From: Streptomyces asiaticus
GTDB taxonomy: Bacteria > Actinomycetota > Actinomycetes > Streptomycetales > Streptomycetaceae
DNA length: 64,000 bases
Assembly (NCBI RefSeq): GCF_018138715.1
Contig: NZ_JAGSHX010000006.1
Span: 8,556,001 to 8,620,000 of the forward strand
Direction of reading: 5' to 3'
Under the pieces are notes generated by a model. The model was not told where the DNA came from. It saw only the letters and a program-made list of their open reading frames with translations, and made no database searches. The position numbers and the translations under genes were made by a program. The stretch's first letter is position 1. Each line of letters begins with the position of its first letter. Below are positions 10,975-19,708 of this stretch, piece by piece.

Positions 10975-11181
10975 TCAGGCCGCGGTGACGACGTGCTCGG
11001 AACCCAGCGGTCGGCACGGCGCGATCACGCGCCCGTCCGGCAGCAGCTCACCGGTGTCCTCGAAGAGCAGGACGCCATTGCACAGCAGGCTCCATCCCTG
11101 CTCCGGGTGGTGCGCCACCAGATGGGCGGCCTCCCGGTCGGCGGAGTCGGCTGACGGGCAGGGTGGTTGATGCTGGCACAT
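10975..11181 (-). CDS. DUF5999 family small protein
   Basis: A 68-residue protein read from ATG 11181; the open frame extends upstream but the family begins with MCQHQPPCPSA. Conserved features are the two N-terminal cysteines, DREAAH, HPEQGWSLLCNGV and FEDTGELLPDGRVIAP. This is the DUF5999 family, common in Streptomyces and of unknown function. The CxxxxxC start and a third cysteine further on could bind metal, but this is not shown. It stands alone between gcvP and a hypothetical gene. Confidence 0.85.
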   Translation of the reverse strand: MCQHQPPCPSADSADREAAHLVAHHPEQGWSLLCNGVLLFEDTGELLPDGRVIAPCRPLGSEHVVTAA

Positions 11182-11388
11182 GACAGGGTTCTTTCGCTGC
11201 GGAGTGGTGAAGGTCCTGCGGCTCGCTGCGGCGTTCATGGCCGCCCCCCGTGGTTGAGTCGGTCGATTGCTCCAGTGTTGCCCTGCGGCCTGGAATCCGC
11301 AGGGATTTCGCGGTACCGGTCTCGCTAGATAATGACGCATCACCCGCCCGGACGGTTCATCGCGGCCGGACTGTTACGAGGATGCTGC

Positions 11389-11424
11389 GGAGCGCCCCGT
11401 GACCCGGCGGTCACGGGGCGCTCC
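11389..11424. terminator. Strong hairpin terminator
   Basis: A perfect 16-bp stem, GGAGCGCCCCGTGACC (11389-11404) and its complement (11409-11424), with loop CGGC. It lies 21 bp downstream of the stop of the minus-strand hypothetical gene at 11445 and is the likely terminator of that gene. Confidence 0.7.
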
Positions 11425-11444
11425 CGGCCTGGTGAAGGCCCAGG

Positions 11445-12032
11445 TCAGGCGGGTGAGCCAAGCAAGGGGGCGCGGGTCAGCCGGTGAGTGAGGACGGGCA
11501 GCAGATCGGTTGCCCGGTGCGCCCGGTGCGCCGCGATACCGGGCGGGGCCGGGGCGAGCGGCACCAGCAGGTCCCCGGCGCCGAGGCCGCCTTCGGCGCC
11601 GTCCGCGGTCAGGTCGCCGTGCAGCCAGAGCGTGACCATGTAGAGCTCGGGGATGGACAGCAGCCGCGGCTGGTACGCCGAGGGCAGCGACTCGGCCTCG
11701 CTCAGGGCGAGTTCGGCCGAGCTGACATAGGGGCCCTCGGAGAAGTGCGAGAAGGCCCAGCCGTCGGCGGTGAGCATCGCCTCCGCGGCGGCCACCGTAC
11801 GGTCGCCGTCGCGGATCAGGAATCGCCAGCCGGTGAGCCGGGTGCGCGGCGGGCCGTCGGAGGCGGTGATGTCGTCCAGGATATGGACGGGGAGCGGGAG
11901 TTCGGGTTCGAAGGGGCCGGTGAGCGTGGAGAGCACGGGGGTGCGGGCCTCGCGGACGGCGGTGGGGGAATCAAGGGCCGTGAGGACGCTGCGCAGGGCG
12001 GGCGCGGGGGCCTGGGGCACATGCAGCGGCAT
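11445..12032 (-). CDS. Hypothetical protein, Streptomyces-type
   Basis: A 195-residue protein starting at ATG 12032 with GAGAGG about ten bases upstream. I do not recognise a domain. It is soluble by composition, with a Pro-rich N-terminus (MPLHVPQAPAPALRSVLTAL), a middle block TRLTGWRFLIRDGDRTVAAAEAML that suggests a beta sheet, and a Leu-rich C-terminal half containing PELYMVTLWLHGDLTAD. The GC skew and codon use match its neighbours, supporting a real gene. It is followed by a strong terminator and so is probably monocistronic. Confidence 0.7.
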   Translation of the reverse strand: MPLHVPQAPAPALRSVLTALDSPTAVREARTPVLSTLTGPFEPELPLPVHILDDITASDGPPRTRLTGWRFLIRDGDRTVAAAEAMLTADGWAFSHFSEGPYVSSAELALSEAESLPSAYQPRLLSIPELYMVTLWLHGDLTADGAEGGLGAGDLLVPLAPAPPGIAAHRAHRATDLLPVLTHRLTRAPLLGSPA

Positions 12033-12479
12033 GGTGGGTCGCCTCTCGCTTTGAAGACACGGTGAAGCGATAGCGGGCCGGGTTTGGGCGGCGCTGTCGG
12101 TGGAACACGGGTCAGAGGGGAGCCGGAACAGACCGTTCGGGCGTTATCTCTCTGCCTCGTTAGCCGAGTTTATACGACAAGTGTTCCCGTTGTGTTTCGT
12201 CTAGCCGCTGCCGATATCGCCGACAAGAGGATATCCAGACCCCGGGAAGGCGGGGATTTTCCCCGATTCAGTGCCAGATGAACGGATATGACCTGGCATT
12301 TTGAACCCCGCGCGGTAGGCTGGAACTCGCTGGTCCATTTCTCCAGCGCAATGCGCAGTTCCCCAGAGCCTATCGGCTGGGTGGGGATCGCGGGGCGTTA
12401 TCGATCACATTGGTGGGCATCATCGAGCGTGGTGTGCACACCACTGGCGCCGATGATCCACTCGAGGAGGGACGCTTCG
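12033..12479. other. 447-bp divergent intergenic region
   Basis: No credible coding sequence. It holds the upstream regions of the minus-strand hypothetical gene and of the plus-strand glutamate-cysteine ligase family gene. Visible elements are a CGGGGA-TTT-TCCCCG hairpin (12251-12265), a -10-like TAGGCT (12316-12321) and a perfect 12-bp palindrome GGTGTGCACACC (12431-12442) 38 bases before the ATG. Its base composition is lower in GC than the flanking genes. Confidence 0.5.
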
Positions 12480-13982
12480 ATGGGGGAGAAGCTCATAGCC
12501 GGTGAGTTCGACCCGTCCGGTCGGCGACGGCAGCGCGTCCGGTTGCGGCAGTGCCTCGACGGGCTGGGCCGGCTCCTGGCCGACAAGCGATTCGACCGCC
12601 CGAAGAATCTGATGGGGCTGGAGATCGAGCTGAATCTCGCCGGGGCCGACGGGCTGCCGAGGATGATGAACGCGGAGGTTCTGGAGCGCATCGGGAGTCA
12701 TGATTTCCAGACCGAACTCGGGCAGTGCAATCTTGAAGTAAACATCGTGCCCCACCGTTTGCACGGACGCGTTCTCGATCAGCTCTCCGAAGAGCTCCGA
12801 ACCGGTTTGTCATATGCCGATCGCAAGGCGCGGGAGGTGTCCTCCGAGATCGTGATGATCGGAATTCTGCCCACCCTCGCCGCGGACGATCTGGGATCCA
12901 CGAACCTCTCCTATGACGACCGTTACAAACTTCTCAATGAGCAGATGCTGGCCGCCCGCGGCGAGGATTTCCTCATCGACATCGAGGGCCGGGAGCGATT
13001 CACCTGCGCCAGCTCCTCCATCGCCCCAGAGGCGGCCTGCACCTCCGTCCAGCTCCATCTCCAGGTCACTCCTGGCCGCTTCGCGGACGCGTGGAACGCG
13101 GCGCAGGCGGCGGCCGCCGCGCAGATCGCGGTGGGCGCCAATTCCCCCTTCGTCTTCGGCCACGAGGCATGGCGCGAATCGCGGCCGCCGCTGTTCCTCC
13201 AGGCCACCGATGTGCGCCCGCCGGAGATCGCCGCCCAGGGGGCGCGCCCGCGCACCTGGTTCGGCGAGCGCTGGATCGACTCCGCGTACGAGCTGTTCGA
13301 GGAGAACCTGCGCTACTTCCCGCCGCTGCTCTCCACCGGCGAGGACGAGGACCCGCTGCGGGCGCTGGACGAGGGCGGGGTGCCCGAGCTCCAGGAGCTG
13401 GCGCTGCACAACGGCACGATCTACCGCTGGAACCGGCCCGTCTACGACGTCGTGGACGGCGTGCCGCATCTGCGGGTGGAGAACCGCGTGCTCCCGGCCG
13501 GGCCCACCGTCACCGATGTCATCGCCAACGCCGCCTTCTACTACGGGCTGGTCAGGGCGCTCGCCGAGGAGCCCCGCCCGGTGTGGACCAGGCTGCCGTT
13601 CGCGGCCGCCGCGGCCAACTTCGAGGCGGCCTGCCGCCATGGCATCGACGCGGTCCTCCAGTGGCCCAAATCCGGCCGGTCGGCGTCCCTGACCCGCACC
13701 TCCGCCGTACGGCTGGTCCGCGAGGAACTGCTGCCGCTCGCCGCGTCCGGCCTCGACTCCTGGGGCGTGGAGCCGGCCGACCGCGACCGCTATCTCGGTG
13801 TGATCGAGGAACGTTGCAAGCTGGGGGTCAACGGCGCGTCCTGGCAGACGGCCACCTACCACCGGGCGCTGGGCGACGGACTGGACCGGGACGCCGCCCT
13901 CGCGGCCATGACCCGGCGCTACTGCGCCCTGATGCGGACCGACGCACCGGTGCACACCTGGCCCACCGATCTCTCCGGGTGA
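12480..13982 (+). CDS. Glutamate-cysteine ligase family (GCS2) protein
   Basis: Start at ATG 12480 (MGEKLIAGEF) with GAGGAGGGA upstream; the frame is open to 12288 but that segment looks non-coding. The 500-residue protein shows the GCS2 glutamate-binding signature (NLMGLEIELNLAGADG, ELGQCNLEVNIVPH) and later segments of the ATP-grasp-like glutamine synthetase fold (SVQLHLQVTPGRFADAWNAA). Members ligate glutamate to an amine or thiol amino acid with ATP. Streptomyces make mycothiol and ergothioneine rather than glutathione, so the physiological substrate here may be neither; a gamma-glutamyl ligation is the safe statement. It seems to be a single-gene transcript. Confidence 0.8.
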   Translation: MGEKLIAGEFDPSGRRRQRVRLRQCLDGLGRLLADKRFDRPKNLMGLEIELNLAGADGLPRMMNAEVLERIGSHDFQTELGQCNLEVNIVPHRLHGRVLDQLSEELRTGLSYADRKAREVSSEIVMIGILPTLAADDLGSTNLSYDDRYKLLNEQMLAARGEDFLIDIEGRERFTCASSSIAPEAACTSVQLHLQVTPGRFADAWNAAQAAAAAQIAVGANSPFVFGHEAWRESRPPLFLQATDVRPPEIAAQGARPRTWFGERWIDSAYELFEENLRYFPPLLSTGEDEDPLRALDEGGVPELQELALHNGTIYRWNRPVYDVVDGVPHLRVENRVLPAGPTVTDVIANAAFYYGLVRALAEEPRPVWTRLPFAAAAANFEAACRHGIDAVLQWPKSGRSASLTRTSAVRLVREELLPLAASGLDSWGVEPADRDRYLGVIEERCKLGVNGASWQTATYHRALGDGLDRDAALAAMTRRYCALMRTDAPVHTWPTDLSG

Positions 13983-14057
13983 CGCCCCCACCGTGGACCA
14001 TGACCCCGTATTGTCCGGTGAACGGGGCGGGTGCACCGATGAGGCGGAGAGACGGAA

Positions 14058-14870
14058 GTGGGGACAGGAGTGCGGTCACAGGCGCGGGGCGCGGAGCTGC
14101 CCGTGGTCGAGGACGGGCTCTCGCGGCGGACGCTGCGCGATGAAACGCTGCTCGTACTCGCGCTGTCCCTGGGCGCGAGCGGACTGTCCGCGCTGATCAG
14201 CTTTATCGGCTCGGTGACCAAACCGGGCGGGCTGAAGGACCAGGCGGCCAATCTCAACTCCTCCGCGGCGCCGGGGCGGCCCTGGCTGGATCTCGCCTGG
14301 CAGCTGTTCGGCATCACCACCGCGCTGGTGCCGGTCGCGCTCGTGGCCCATCTGCTGCTGCGCGAGGGCGCCGGGCTGCGGGTGATCGGCTTCGACCGCG
14401 ACCGGCCCCGGTTCGACCTGGCGTGGGGCGCCGCGATCGCGGCCGCGATCGGCGGCACCGGGCTGCTGCTGTACCTCGGGGCGCGGGCGGCCGGGGGCAA
14501 CCTCACGGTGGTGCCCGAGTCGCTGCCCGACGTCTGGTGGAAGATCCCCGTACTGATCGCCTCCGCCGTGCAGAACGCGGTGCTGGAGGAGGTGATCGTG
14601 GTCGGCTATCTGCTGCGCAGGCTCGGGCAGTTGGGCTGGACCCCGATGGCCGCCCTGCTGGCCAGCTCGGTGCTGCGCGGCTCGTACCACCTCTACCAGG
14701 GGATCGGCGGCTTCTTCGGCAATATGGCGATGGGCGTGGTCTTCGTGCTGCTCTACCGTCGCTGGGGCCGGGTCGGGCCGCTGGTCGCCGCCCACTCGCT
14801 GATCGACATCGTGGCCTTCGTCGGATACGCCGTGCTGGCGGGCCGGGTGGACTGGCTGCCCACGGCCTGA
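14058..14870 (+). CDS. CPBP family intramembrane metalloprotease-like protein
   Basis: A 270-residue polytopic membrane protein from GTG 14058, with about seven to eight hydrophobic segments. The Abi/CPBP motifs are recognisable: motif 1 NAVLEEVIVVGYLLRR, motif 2 RGSYHLYQG and the late HSLID. The family is related to Rce1 and cleaves or binds within the membrane. Motif 1 normally reads EExxxR; here the Arg position is Val (EEVIVV), although both glutamates and both histidines remain. The gene stands alone between the ligase and the convergent PhzF gene. Confidence 0.85.
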   Translation: MGTGVRSQARGAELPVVEDGLSRRTLRDETLLVLALSLGASGLSALISFIGSVTKPGGLKDQAANLNSSAAPGRPWLDLAWQLFGITTALVPVALVAHLLLREGAGLRVIGFDRDRPRFDLAWGAAIAAAIGGTGLLLYLGARAAGGNLTVVPESLPDVWWKIPVLIASAVQNAVLEEVIVVGYLLRRLGQLGWTPMAALLASSVLRGSYHLYQGIGGFFGNMAMGVVFVLLYRRWGRVGPLVAAHSLIDIVAFVGYAVLAGRVDWLPTA

Positions 14871-14910
14871 CCCGCCGTCCGGCGTTGTGTGACGCGTTGT
14901 GTGACGGGCC

Positions 14911-15735
14911 TCAGGCGAACAGTTCGCCGTCGATGACGGTCACGGCGCCGCCCGTCAGCAGCGTACGGTCGCCGCGCAGCGCGGTACGGACCAGGCCGGT
15001 GCGCGCGGACGCCTGGAGCCCGGTCAGCTCGTCGCGGCCGAACCGGGCCGACCAGTAGGGCGCGAGCGCGGTGTGCGCGCTGCCGGTGACCGGGTCCTCG
15101 TCGATACCGACGCCCGGGGCGAACATCCGCGAGACGAAGTCATAGCCGCACCCGGGGTCCTCGGCGGCCGCGGTCACGATGACGCCCCGGTGACTGATCC
15201 GCTTGAGCGCGGCGAGGTCGGGGGCCAGGGCGCGCACGGTCTTCTCGTCGGCCACCTCGATCAGCAGGTCGTCGATGAACGGGCCGGCGTGGTGGGCGGA
15301 CACGATCTGGGCGCCGAGCGCCGCGCCGACCTCGGCCGTCTTCTCGGGCACCGGCAGCTCGGTCAGTGCGGCGGTGGGGAAGTCCAGCGTGATCGAGCCG
15401 CCGTCGTCGGCCGTCGCCGACAGCACCCCGCTGAGGGTGGCGAAGCGGACCGTGCCGGTCGCGGCGCCCGTGGTCTTCAGGACATGGGTGGTGGCGAGCG
15501 TGGCATGGCCGCACATGGGCGCCTCGGTGACCGGGGTGAACCAGCGCAGCGCCCAGTCGGCCTCCGCGGCCCGGGGGAGGGGGTGCGCGAAGGCGGTCTC
15601 GGCGAGGTTGACCTCGGCGGCGACCTGCTGGAGCCAGTGGTCGTCCGGGAAGGAGTCGGAGTCGAGGAGGACGACCCCGGCCGGGTTGCCGGCGAAGGGG
15701 CGGTCGGTGAACGCGTCGACGATTCGTATCCGCAT
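14911..15735 (-). CDS. PhzF family isomerase/epimerase
   Basis: A 274-residue protein; ATG 15735 chosen because the family begins MRIRIVDAFTDRPFAGNPAGV, although the frame is open to 15777. The catalytic Glu region (NLAETAF), the glycine-rich segment (APMCGHATLATTHVL) and the C-terminal repeat (GVGIDEDPVTGSAHTALAPYW) show the two-lobed diaminopimelate-epimerase-like fold. PhzF itself acts in phenazine biosynthesis but most homologues, including this stand-alone one with no phenazine genes nearby, have unknown substrates. It diverges from a PadR regulator. Confidence 0.9.
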   Translation of the reverse strand: MRIRIVDAFTDRPFAGNPAGVVLLDSDSFPDDHWLQQVAAEVNLAETAFAHPLPRAAEADWALRWFTPVTEAPMCGHATLATTHVLKTTGAATGTVRFATLSGVLSATADDGGSITLDFPTAALTELPVPEKTAEVGAALGAQIVSAHHAGPFIDDLLIEVADEKTVRALAPDLAALKRISHRGVIVTAAAEDPGCGYDFVSRMFAPGVGIDEDPVTGSAHTALAPYWSARFGRDELTGLQASARTGLVRTALRGDRTLLTGGAVTVIDGELFA

Positions 15736-15908
15736 GAGCCGACCGTAGGCGGCGGGCGGCGGGTGGGCCATGGCCAATCACTCGGATGTGGCTCCTTTCG
15801 GGGCGGGGTAGAGCCAGCGGCATGGGAGCCGCAGTGCGGGAATCGGCTCTCGGAATGCCCGGGGGCCCTCGGCGTGGCGGGAGAAGGGGGTTGGCATCCG
15901 ATCGGTTC

Positions 15909-15944
15909 CGATATATCGTTGAAGTGTCGTGATGGATCGACGAT
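15909..15944. promoter_or_regulatory. Putative PadR operator region
   Basis: Perfect palindrome CGATATATCG (15909-15918) overlapping an imperfect inverted repeat ATCGTTGA (15915-15922) / TCGACGAT (15937-15944, seven of eight bases pair). It ends seven bases before the start of the Shine-Dalgarno region of the PadR gene, consistent with autoregulation. Confidence 0.55.
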
Positions 15945-15960
15945 AGAAAGGAGCGTCACG

Positions 15961-16632
15961 ATGCGTTCTCATGGACATGGACACGGACGTGAGCACTGCG
16001 GACCCGGCCAGCGTGGCTGGAGCGAAGGCGAGGGGCGTGAGGGGCGGCGCGCGGCGTTCGGCCCGTTCGGCCCCGGATTCGATGGTCCGCCCTTCGGCGG
16101 CCCCCCGTTCGGCGGCCGTGGCCGCGGCGGACCGGGTGGTCGGGGGATGCGCGGCCGGGCGCGGCGCGGCGATGTGCGCGCCTCGATCCTGGCCCTGCTG
16201 AAGGACCGCCCGATGCACGGCTACGAGATGATCCAGGAGATCACCGAGCGCAGCGGGGGAGCCTGGCGGCCCAGCCCCGGCTCGGTGTACCCCACCCTTC
16301 AGCTGCTCGAGGACGAGGGGCTGATCGGCAGCGAGAGCGAGGGCGGCAAGAAGCTGTTCGCGCTCACCGACGTCGGTCGCGCCGAGGCCGAGGCGGTGCC
16401 CGCCGCCCCGTGGGAGGAGGCCGGGCGCGGTATCGACTGGGAGGCCATGCAGGAGGTCCGCCAGGCGGGCTTCGGGCTGATGGAGGCGTTCGCCCAGGTC
16501 TGGCGGACCGGCAGCGCGGAGCAGCGGCAGAAGGCCGTCTCCGTCATCAATGAGTCGCGCAAGCGGCTGTACCTCATCCTCGCCGAGCAGGAGGAGGCGA
16601 ACGGCGGCGCCGAGCGCGGTGGCGAGAGCTGA
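15961..16632 (+). CDS. PadR family transcriptional regulator with His/Gly-rich N-terminus
   Basis: Start at ATG 15961 preceded by AAAGGAG; the much longer frame upstream is antisense to the PhzF gene. The 223-residue protein has a His- and Gly-rich first 65 residues (MRSHGHGHGREHC ...; then GPPFGGPPFGG repeats), followed by a PadR winged helix (RASILALLKDRPMHGYEMIQ, GSVYPTLQLLEDEGLI) and a C-terminal dimerisation helix pair. The His-rich start could bind metal, which is only a suggestion. AT-rich palindromes directly upstream are probable self-operators. Nearest candidate targets are itself and the divergent phzF-like gene. Confidence 0.9.
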   Translation: MRSHGHGHGREHCGPGQRGWSEGEGREGRRAAFGPFGPGFDGPPFGGPPFGGRGRGGPGGRGMRGRARRGDVRASILALLKDRPMHGYEMIQEITERSGGAWRPSPGSVYPTLQLLEDEGLIGSESEGGKKLFALTDVGRAEAEAVPAAPWEEAGRGIDWEAMQEVRQAGFGLMEAFAQVWRTGSAEQRQKAVSVINESRKRLYLILAEQEEANGGAERGGES

Positions 16633-16694
16633 GTCCCGTCGGACGGGGGCGCGGCCGCACGGGGGCGGCGGAGCGGGACGGGGCGCGGGGGACT

Positions 16695-17123
16695 TCAGAC
16701 GACCAGTGCGCTCAGCTTGCGCAGTGATTCATTGAGCGCGGTGCTCGCCGAGTCCTTCAGCTTCCCGGCCATCAAGGAGACCGCCGCCCCCGTGAACTCC
16801 CCGTCGATGCGCACCGTCGTGGCATCGCCGTCGGGCGTCAGCGAGTACCGCATGGCGAGGTTCACGCCCATCGGGCCCTTGCCCCGGGTGGTCAGCAGCC
16901 GGGCCGGTTCGCACTCCTCGACGGTCCAGGTCACCTCGGCCGGAAAGCCCATCAGCTTCATGTTCTCCTGATAGGTGGCCCCCACCTCCAACGTGGCCGG
17001 ACCGCCCTGCGGGAAGCTGGTGTGGGTGGCGTTCCAGTCGCCGTACGTGGAGAAGTCCGCCAGCCGGGCCCAGACCTTCTCGGCCGGTGCCTCGATGCGT
17101 GTCTGCGCGCTGACCTCGGCCAT
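16695..17123 (-). CDS. SRPBCC family protein
   Basis: A 142-residue protein from ATG 17123 with AAGGA upstream. It has the START/Bet v1-like helix-grip pattern: VSAQTRIEAPAEKVWARLADFSTYGDWN at the N-terminus, a central beta sheet, and a long C-terminal helix (SLMAGKLKDSASTALNESL). Such proteins bind hydrophobic ligands or act as polyketide cyclase-like enzymes. No cluster context points to a ligand. Only the fold is assigned. Confidence 0.85.
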   Translation of the reverse strand: MAEVSAQTRIEAPAEKVWARLADFSTYGDWNATHTSFPQGGPATLEVGATYQENMKLMGFPAEVTWTVEECEPARLLTTRGKGPMGVNLAMRYSLTPDGDATTVRIDGEFTGAAVSLMAGKLKDSASTALNESLRKLSALVV

Positions 17124-17359
17124 GGGGGAGTCCTTTCGGCGCGTTGCTGCGGGGTGTGGTGTGACGGTGCCGGGCAACGTAGCCCCGGGCCGCGGAACAT
17201 TCAATACTGACGGGTCATCAGTTCCCGTTCATCGGGGCCGCCCTCCGCCCCTCTCCTCCCCGAGGAGGAGAACCGGTCATCCACGCACAACCACGGTGGG
17301 ATGCGCACATGCTTCCCGGCGAGGATGCTCCGGCCCGAAGGGACTGATGGGGTGAGAGT

Positions 17360-17869
17360 GTGCGAAGTTCTACCCTTTCCGCCGGCCCGGACGACACCGG
17401 ATGCGAGGACCGGGTGAGCGACGTGGTGGCCGCCGTGATCGCGGGAGCGCGCCGGCGCGCCGTACGCGACGGTGACGCGCGGATCGACACCGCCCATCTG
17501 CTGCACGGCCTCCTGGAGTCCGACCCGGACGTACGGGACGCGTTTCCCGGAGGCTCCCCCCAGGTGATCCGGCTGCTGGGGTATCTGGTGCAGCGTGCCA
17601 TCGGCTACGGGCTCCGGTGGAGCGGCAGCGTCGAGGACTCGGGGGCGGCGCGGTCGGCGGGGAGCGGGATGGCCGGATGGTCGCCCGCCGCGGCGGCCGC
17701 CCTCGATGCGGCGGTCCGCCGCGCCGCCTCCCGTGGCGCGCCACGCGCCGACGGCCTCGATCTGCTCGCCGCGCTCGTCCAGGACCGGGAGTGTCGTGCC
17801 ATGGAGGTACTGCGGCGCGCGGGTGTCGCCGTTGCGCCACTGGTCACCGCGTTGGAGGCAGAAATCTGA
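17360..17869 (+). CDS. Clp N-terminal domain-like protein
   Basis: A 169-residue protein from GTG 17360 with GGGGTGAG nearby. It resembles the double Clp_N repeat: ARRRAVRDGDARIDTAHLLHGLL (repeat 1) and SPAAAAALDAAVRRAASRG with ADGLDLLAALVQD (repeat 2). It lacks any AAA+ or protease domain. Stand-alone Clp_N proteins can act as adaptors or substrate binders for Clp ATPases, which is inference here. The next gene starts 50 bp downstream on the same strand, so the two might be co-transcribed. Confidence 0.75.
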   Translation: MRSSTLSAGPDDTGCEDRVSDVVAAVIAGARRRAVRDGDARIDTAHLLHGLLESDPDVRDAFPGGSPQVIRLLGYLVQRAIGYGLRWSGSVEDSGAARSAGSGMAGWSPAAAAALDAAVRRAASRGAPRADGLDLLAALVQDRECRAMEVLRRAGVAVAPLVTALEAEI

Positions 17870-17918
17870 CAGTAGTCAAAGGGGTGACGGTGCTGACGCG
17901 GGCTGACATGATGGCCCG

Positions 17919-18908
17919 GTGCGCGTATCCGGAGATCACTCACAGCAAAGGAAGGCCGGCCTGGGACTCGCCCTGCTGTCGGCGTTCACGTTCGGCGGAT
18001 CGGGCGTCGCCGCCAAACCGCTGATCGAGGCGGGACTCGCGCCGCTCGAGGTCACCTGGCTGCGGGTGACGGGCGCGGCCCTGGTCCTGCTGCCCCTGGC
18101 CTGGCGCCATCGCGGGCTGCTGACCCGCCGCCCCGCGCTGCTGGTGGGGTTCGGTCTGCTGGCCGTCGCGGGGGTGCAGGCGTGCTACTTCGCGGCGCTC
18201 TCCCGCATCCCCGTCGGCGTGGCGCTGCTCATCGAATACTTCGCGCCCGCGCTGGTGCTGGGGTGGGTGCGGTTCGTCCAGCGCCGGCCGGTGAGCCGTG
18301 CCGCGGCGCTCGGGGTCGTCCTGGCCGTCGGCGGGCTCACCTGTGTGGTGGAGGTCTGGTCCGGGCTGAGCTTCAACCCCCTGGGAGTGCTGCTCGCCTT
18401 CGGCGCGGCGTTCTGTCAGGTGGGCTACTTCGTCCTCTCCGACCACGGCAGCGACGGCCGGGACCCGGCGGATCCGCTCGGTGTCATCGCCTATGGACTG
18501 GTGATCGGGGCCGTGGCGCTGACCGTGGTCGGCCGCCCCTGGGGCATGGACTGGACGGTCCTCACCGGGCGCGCCGACCTGGCGGGCGCCCGGGTCCCCG
18601 CACTGGCGCTGCTCGCCTGGATCGTGCTGGTGGCGACGGTGCTCGCGTATCTCACCGGGGTGGTGTCGGTGCGTCGGCTCTCACCGCAGGTGGCCGGGGT
18701 GGTGGCCTGTCTGGAGGCGGTGATCGCGACCGTTCTGGCGTGGGTGCTGCTGGACGAGCACCTGGGCGTGGCGCAGGTCGTCGGCGGTGCGGTGGTGCTG
18801 ACCGGCGCACTGATCGCCCAGACCTCCACCCCGAAGGCCGCCGCGGCAGAGCCGGTGGCGGCCTCGGCGCCGATGGAGGGGGAACGGGAGTTCACGGCGG
18901 GGGGATGA
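17919..18908 (+). CDS. EamA/DMT family transporter
   Basis: A 329-residue membrane protein with ten hydrophobic segments arranged as two EamA repeats (first starts GLGLALLSAFTFGGSGVAAK; second near LLAFGAAFCQVGYFVLSDHG). The last membrane segment is followed by a short Ala/Glu-rich tail. Members export amino acids or other small metabolites. The conserved EAVIATVLAWVLLDEHLG near the end is typical of RhaT/EamA proteins. Substrate not predictable. Confidence 0.9.
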   Translation: MRVSGDHSQQRKAGLGLALLSAFTFGGSGVAAKPLIEAGLAPLEVTWLRVTGAALVLLPLAWRHRGLLTRRPALLVGFGLLAVAGVQACYFAALSRIPVGVALLIEYFAPALVLGWVRFVQRRPVSRAAALGVVLAVGGLTCVVEVWSGLSFNPLGVLLAFGAAFCQVGYFVLSDHGSDGRDPADPLGVIAYGLVIGAVALTVVGRPWGMDWTVLTGRADLAGARVPALALLAWIVLVATVLAYLTGVVSVRRLSPQVAGVVACLEAVIATVLAWVLLDEHLGVAQVVGGAVVLTGALIAQTSTPKAAAAEPVAASAPMEGEREFTAGG

Positions 18909-18970
18909 CCGGCCCCGCCGCCCCGTGTGCGAGGACAGGAACGAAGCCCGGAGGGCGGCGGGCCGGCCGG

Positions 18971-19672
18971 TCAGAGCCGGGTGAGGTAGCCGGGCACCGG
19001 CGTGTCGGACGCCAGGTCGTCGGCGGGGACCGGCGCGCCGTACGCGCGGGCGACCGGCACCACGCCGCTCCAGTGGGGGAGTTCCAGGTCCTCGTCGTCG
19101 TCGTTGGGCCCGCCGGTGCGGACCTTCGCGGAGACCTCTTCGAGGTCGAGGCGGAGCACGGCGGTGGCGGCCAGCTCCTTGGCGTTGGCGGGGCGGGAGT
19201 CGGCGGCCCGGCCCGGCACCACATGGTCCACCAGGGCGTCCAGCGCCGCGGTGCGCTCGGCCGGATCGGTCACCGGGCGGGCGGTGCCGTGCACCACCAC
19301 CGAGCGGTAGTTGATGGAGTGGTGGAACGCCGAGCGGGCCAGGACCAGCCCGTCGACATGGGTGACGGTCAGACACACCGGCAGCCCCGGCTCCCCGGCG
19401 CCCGACCCGCCCGCCATGCGCAGCGGCCGCGCCCCCGTCGAACCATGGACGTACAGCCGCTCCCCGACCCGGCCGTAGAGGGTCGGCAGGACGACGGGGG
19501 CGCCCTCGCGTATGAAGCCCAGATGGCAGACGTAGCCCTCGTCGAGGATCGCGTGCACCACCTCCCGGTCGTACGAGGCGCGCTCGCGGGAGCGGGTGGG
19601 CACGGTGCGGTCGGTCGGCGGGTAGGTGCTGTCGGGCGCGTGGGTCGCGGCGGTGGCGTCCGGGGCGGGCAT
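18971..19672 (-). CDS. Pyridoxamine 5'-phosphate oxidase family protein
   Basis: A 233-residue protein from ATG 19672 with GGAGG at good spacing. It has the split beta-barrel FMN-binding fold: DREVVHAILDEGYVCHLGFI, PVVLPTLYGRVGERLYVHGS, and SINYRSVVVHGTARPV. Homologues of this size act as flavin-nucleotide-binding proteins with unassigned substrates. It diverges over only 36 bp from a MocR regulator of the PdxR type, suggesting that the regulator controls it and that both relate to vitamin B6 or flavin metabolism. Confidence 0.85.
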   Translation of the reverse strand: MPAPDATAATHAPDSTYPPTDRTVPTRSRERASYDREVVHAILDEGYVCHLGFIREGAPVVLPTLYGRVGERLYVHGSTGARPLRMAGGSGAGEPGLPVCLTVTHVDGLVLARSAFHHSINYRSVVVHGTARPVTDPAERTAALDALVDHVVPGRAADSRPANAKELAATAVLRLDLEEVSAKVRTGGPNDDDEDLELPHWSGVVPVARAYGAPVPADDLASDTPVPGYLTRL

Positions 19673-19684
19673 TTGCGTCCTCCA

Positions 19685-19698
19685 TTGCGCTAGTGCAA
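19685..19698. promoter_or_regulatory. Putative MocR operator
   Basis: TTGCGCTAGTGCAA, an imperfect 14-bp palindrome in the 36-bp space between the divergent flavin-fold gene and the MocR gene. Its location over both promoters suits a regulator site. Confidence 0.5.
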
Positions 19699-19708
19699 AA
19701 TAGCGTTT

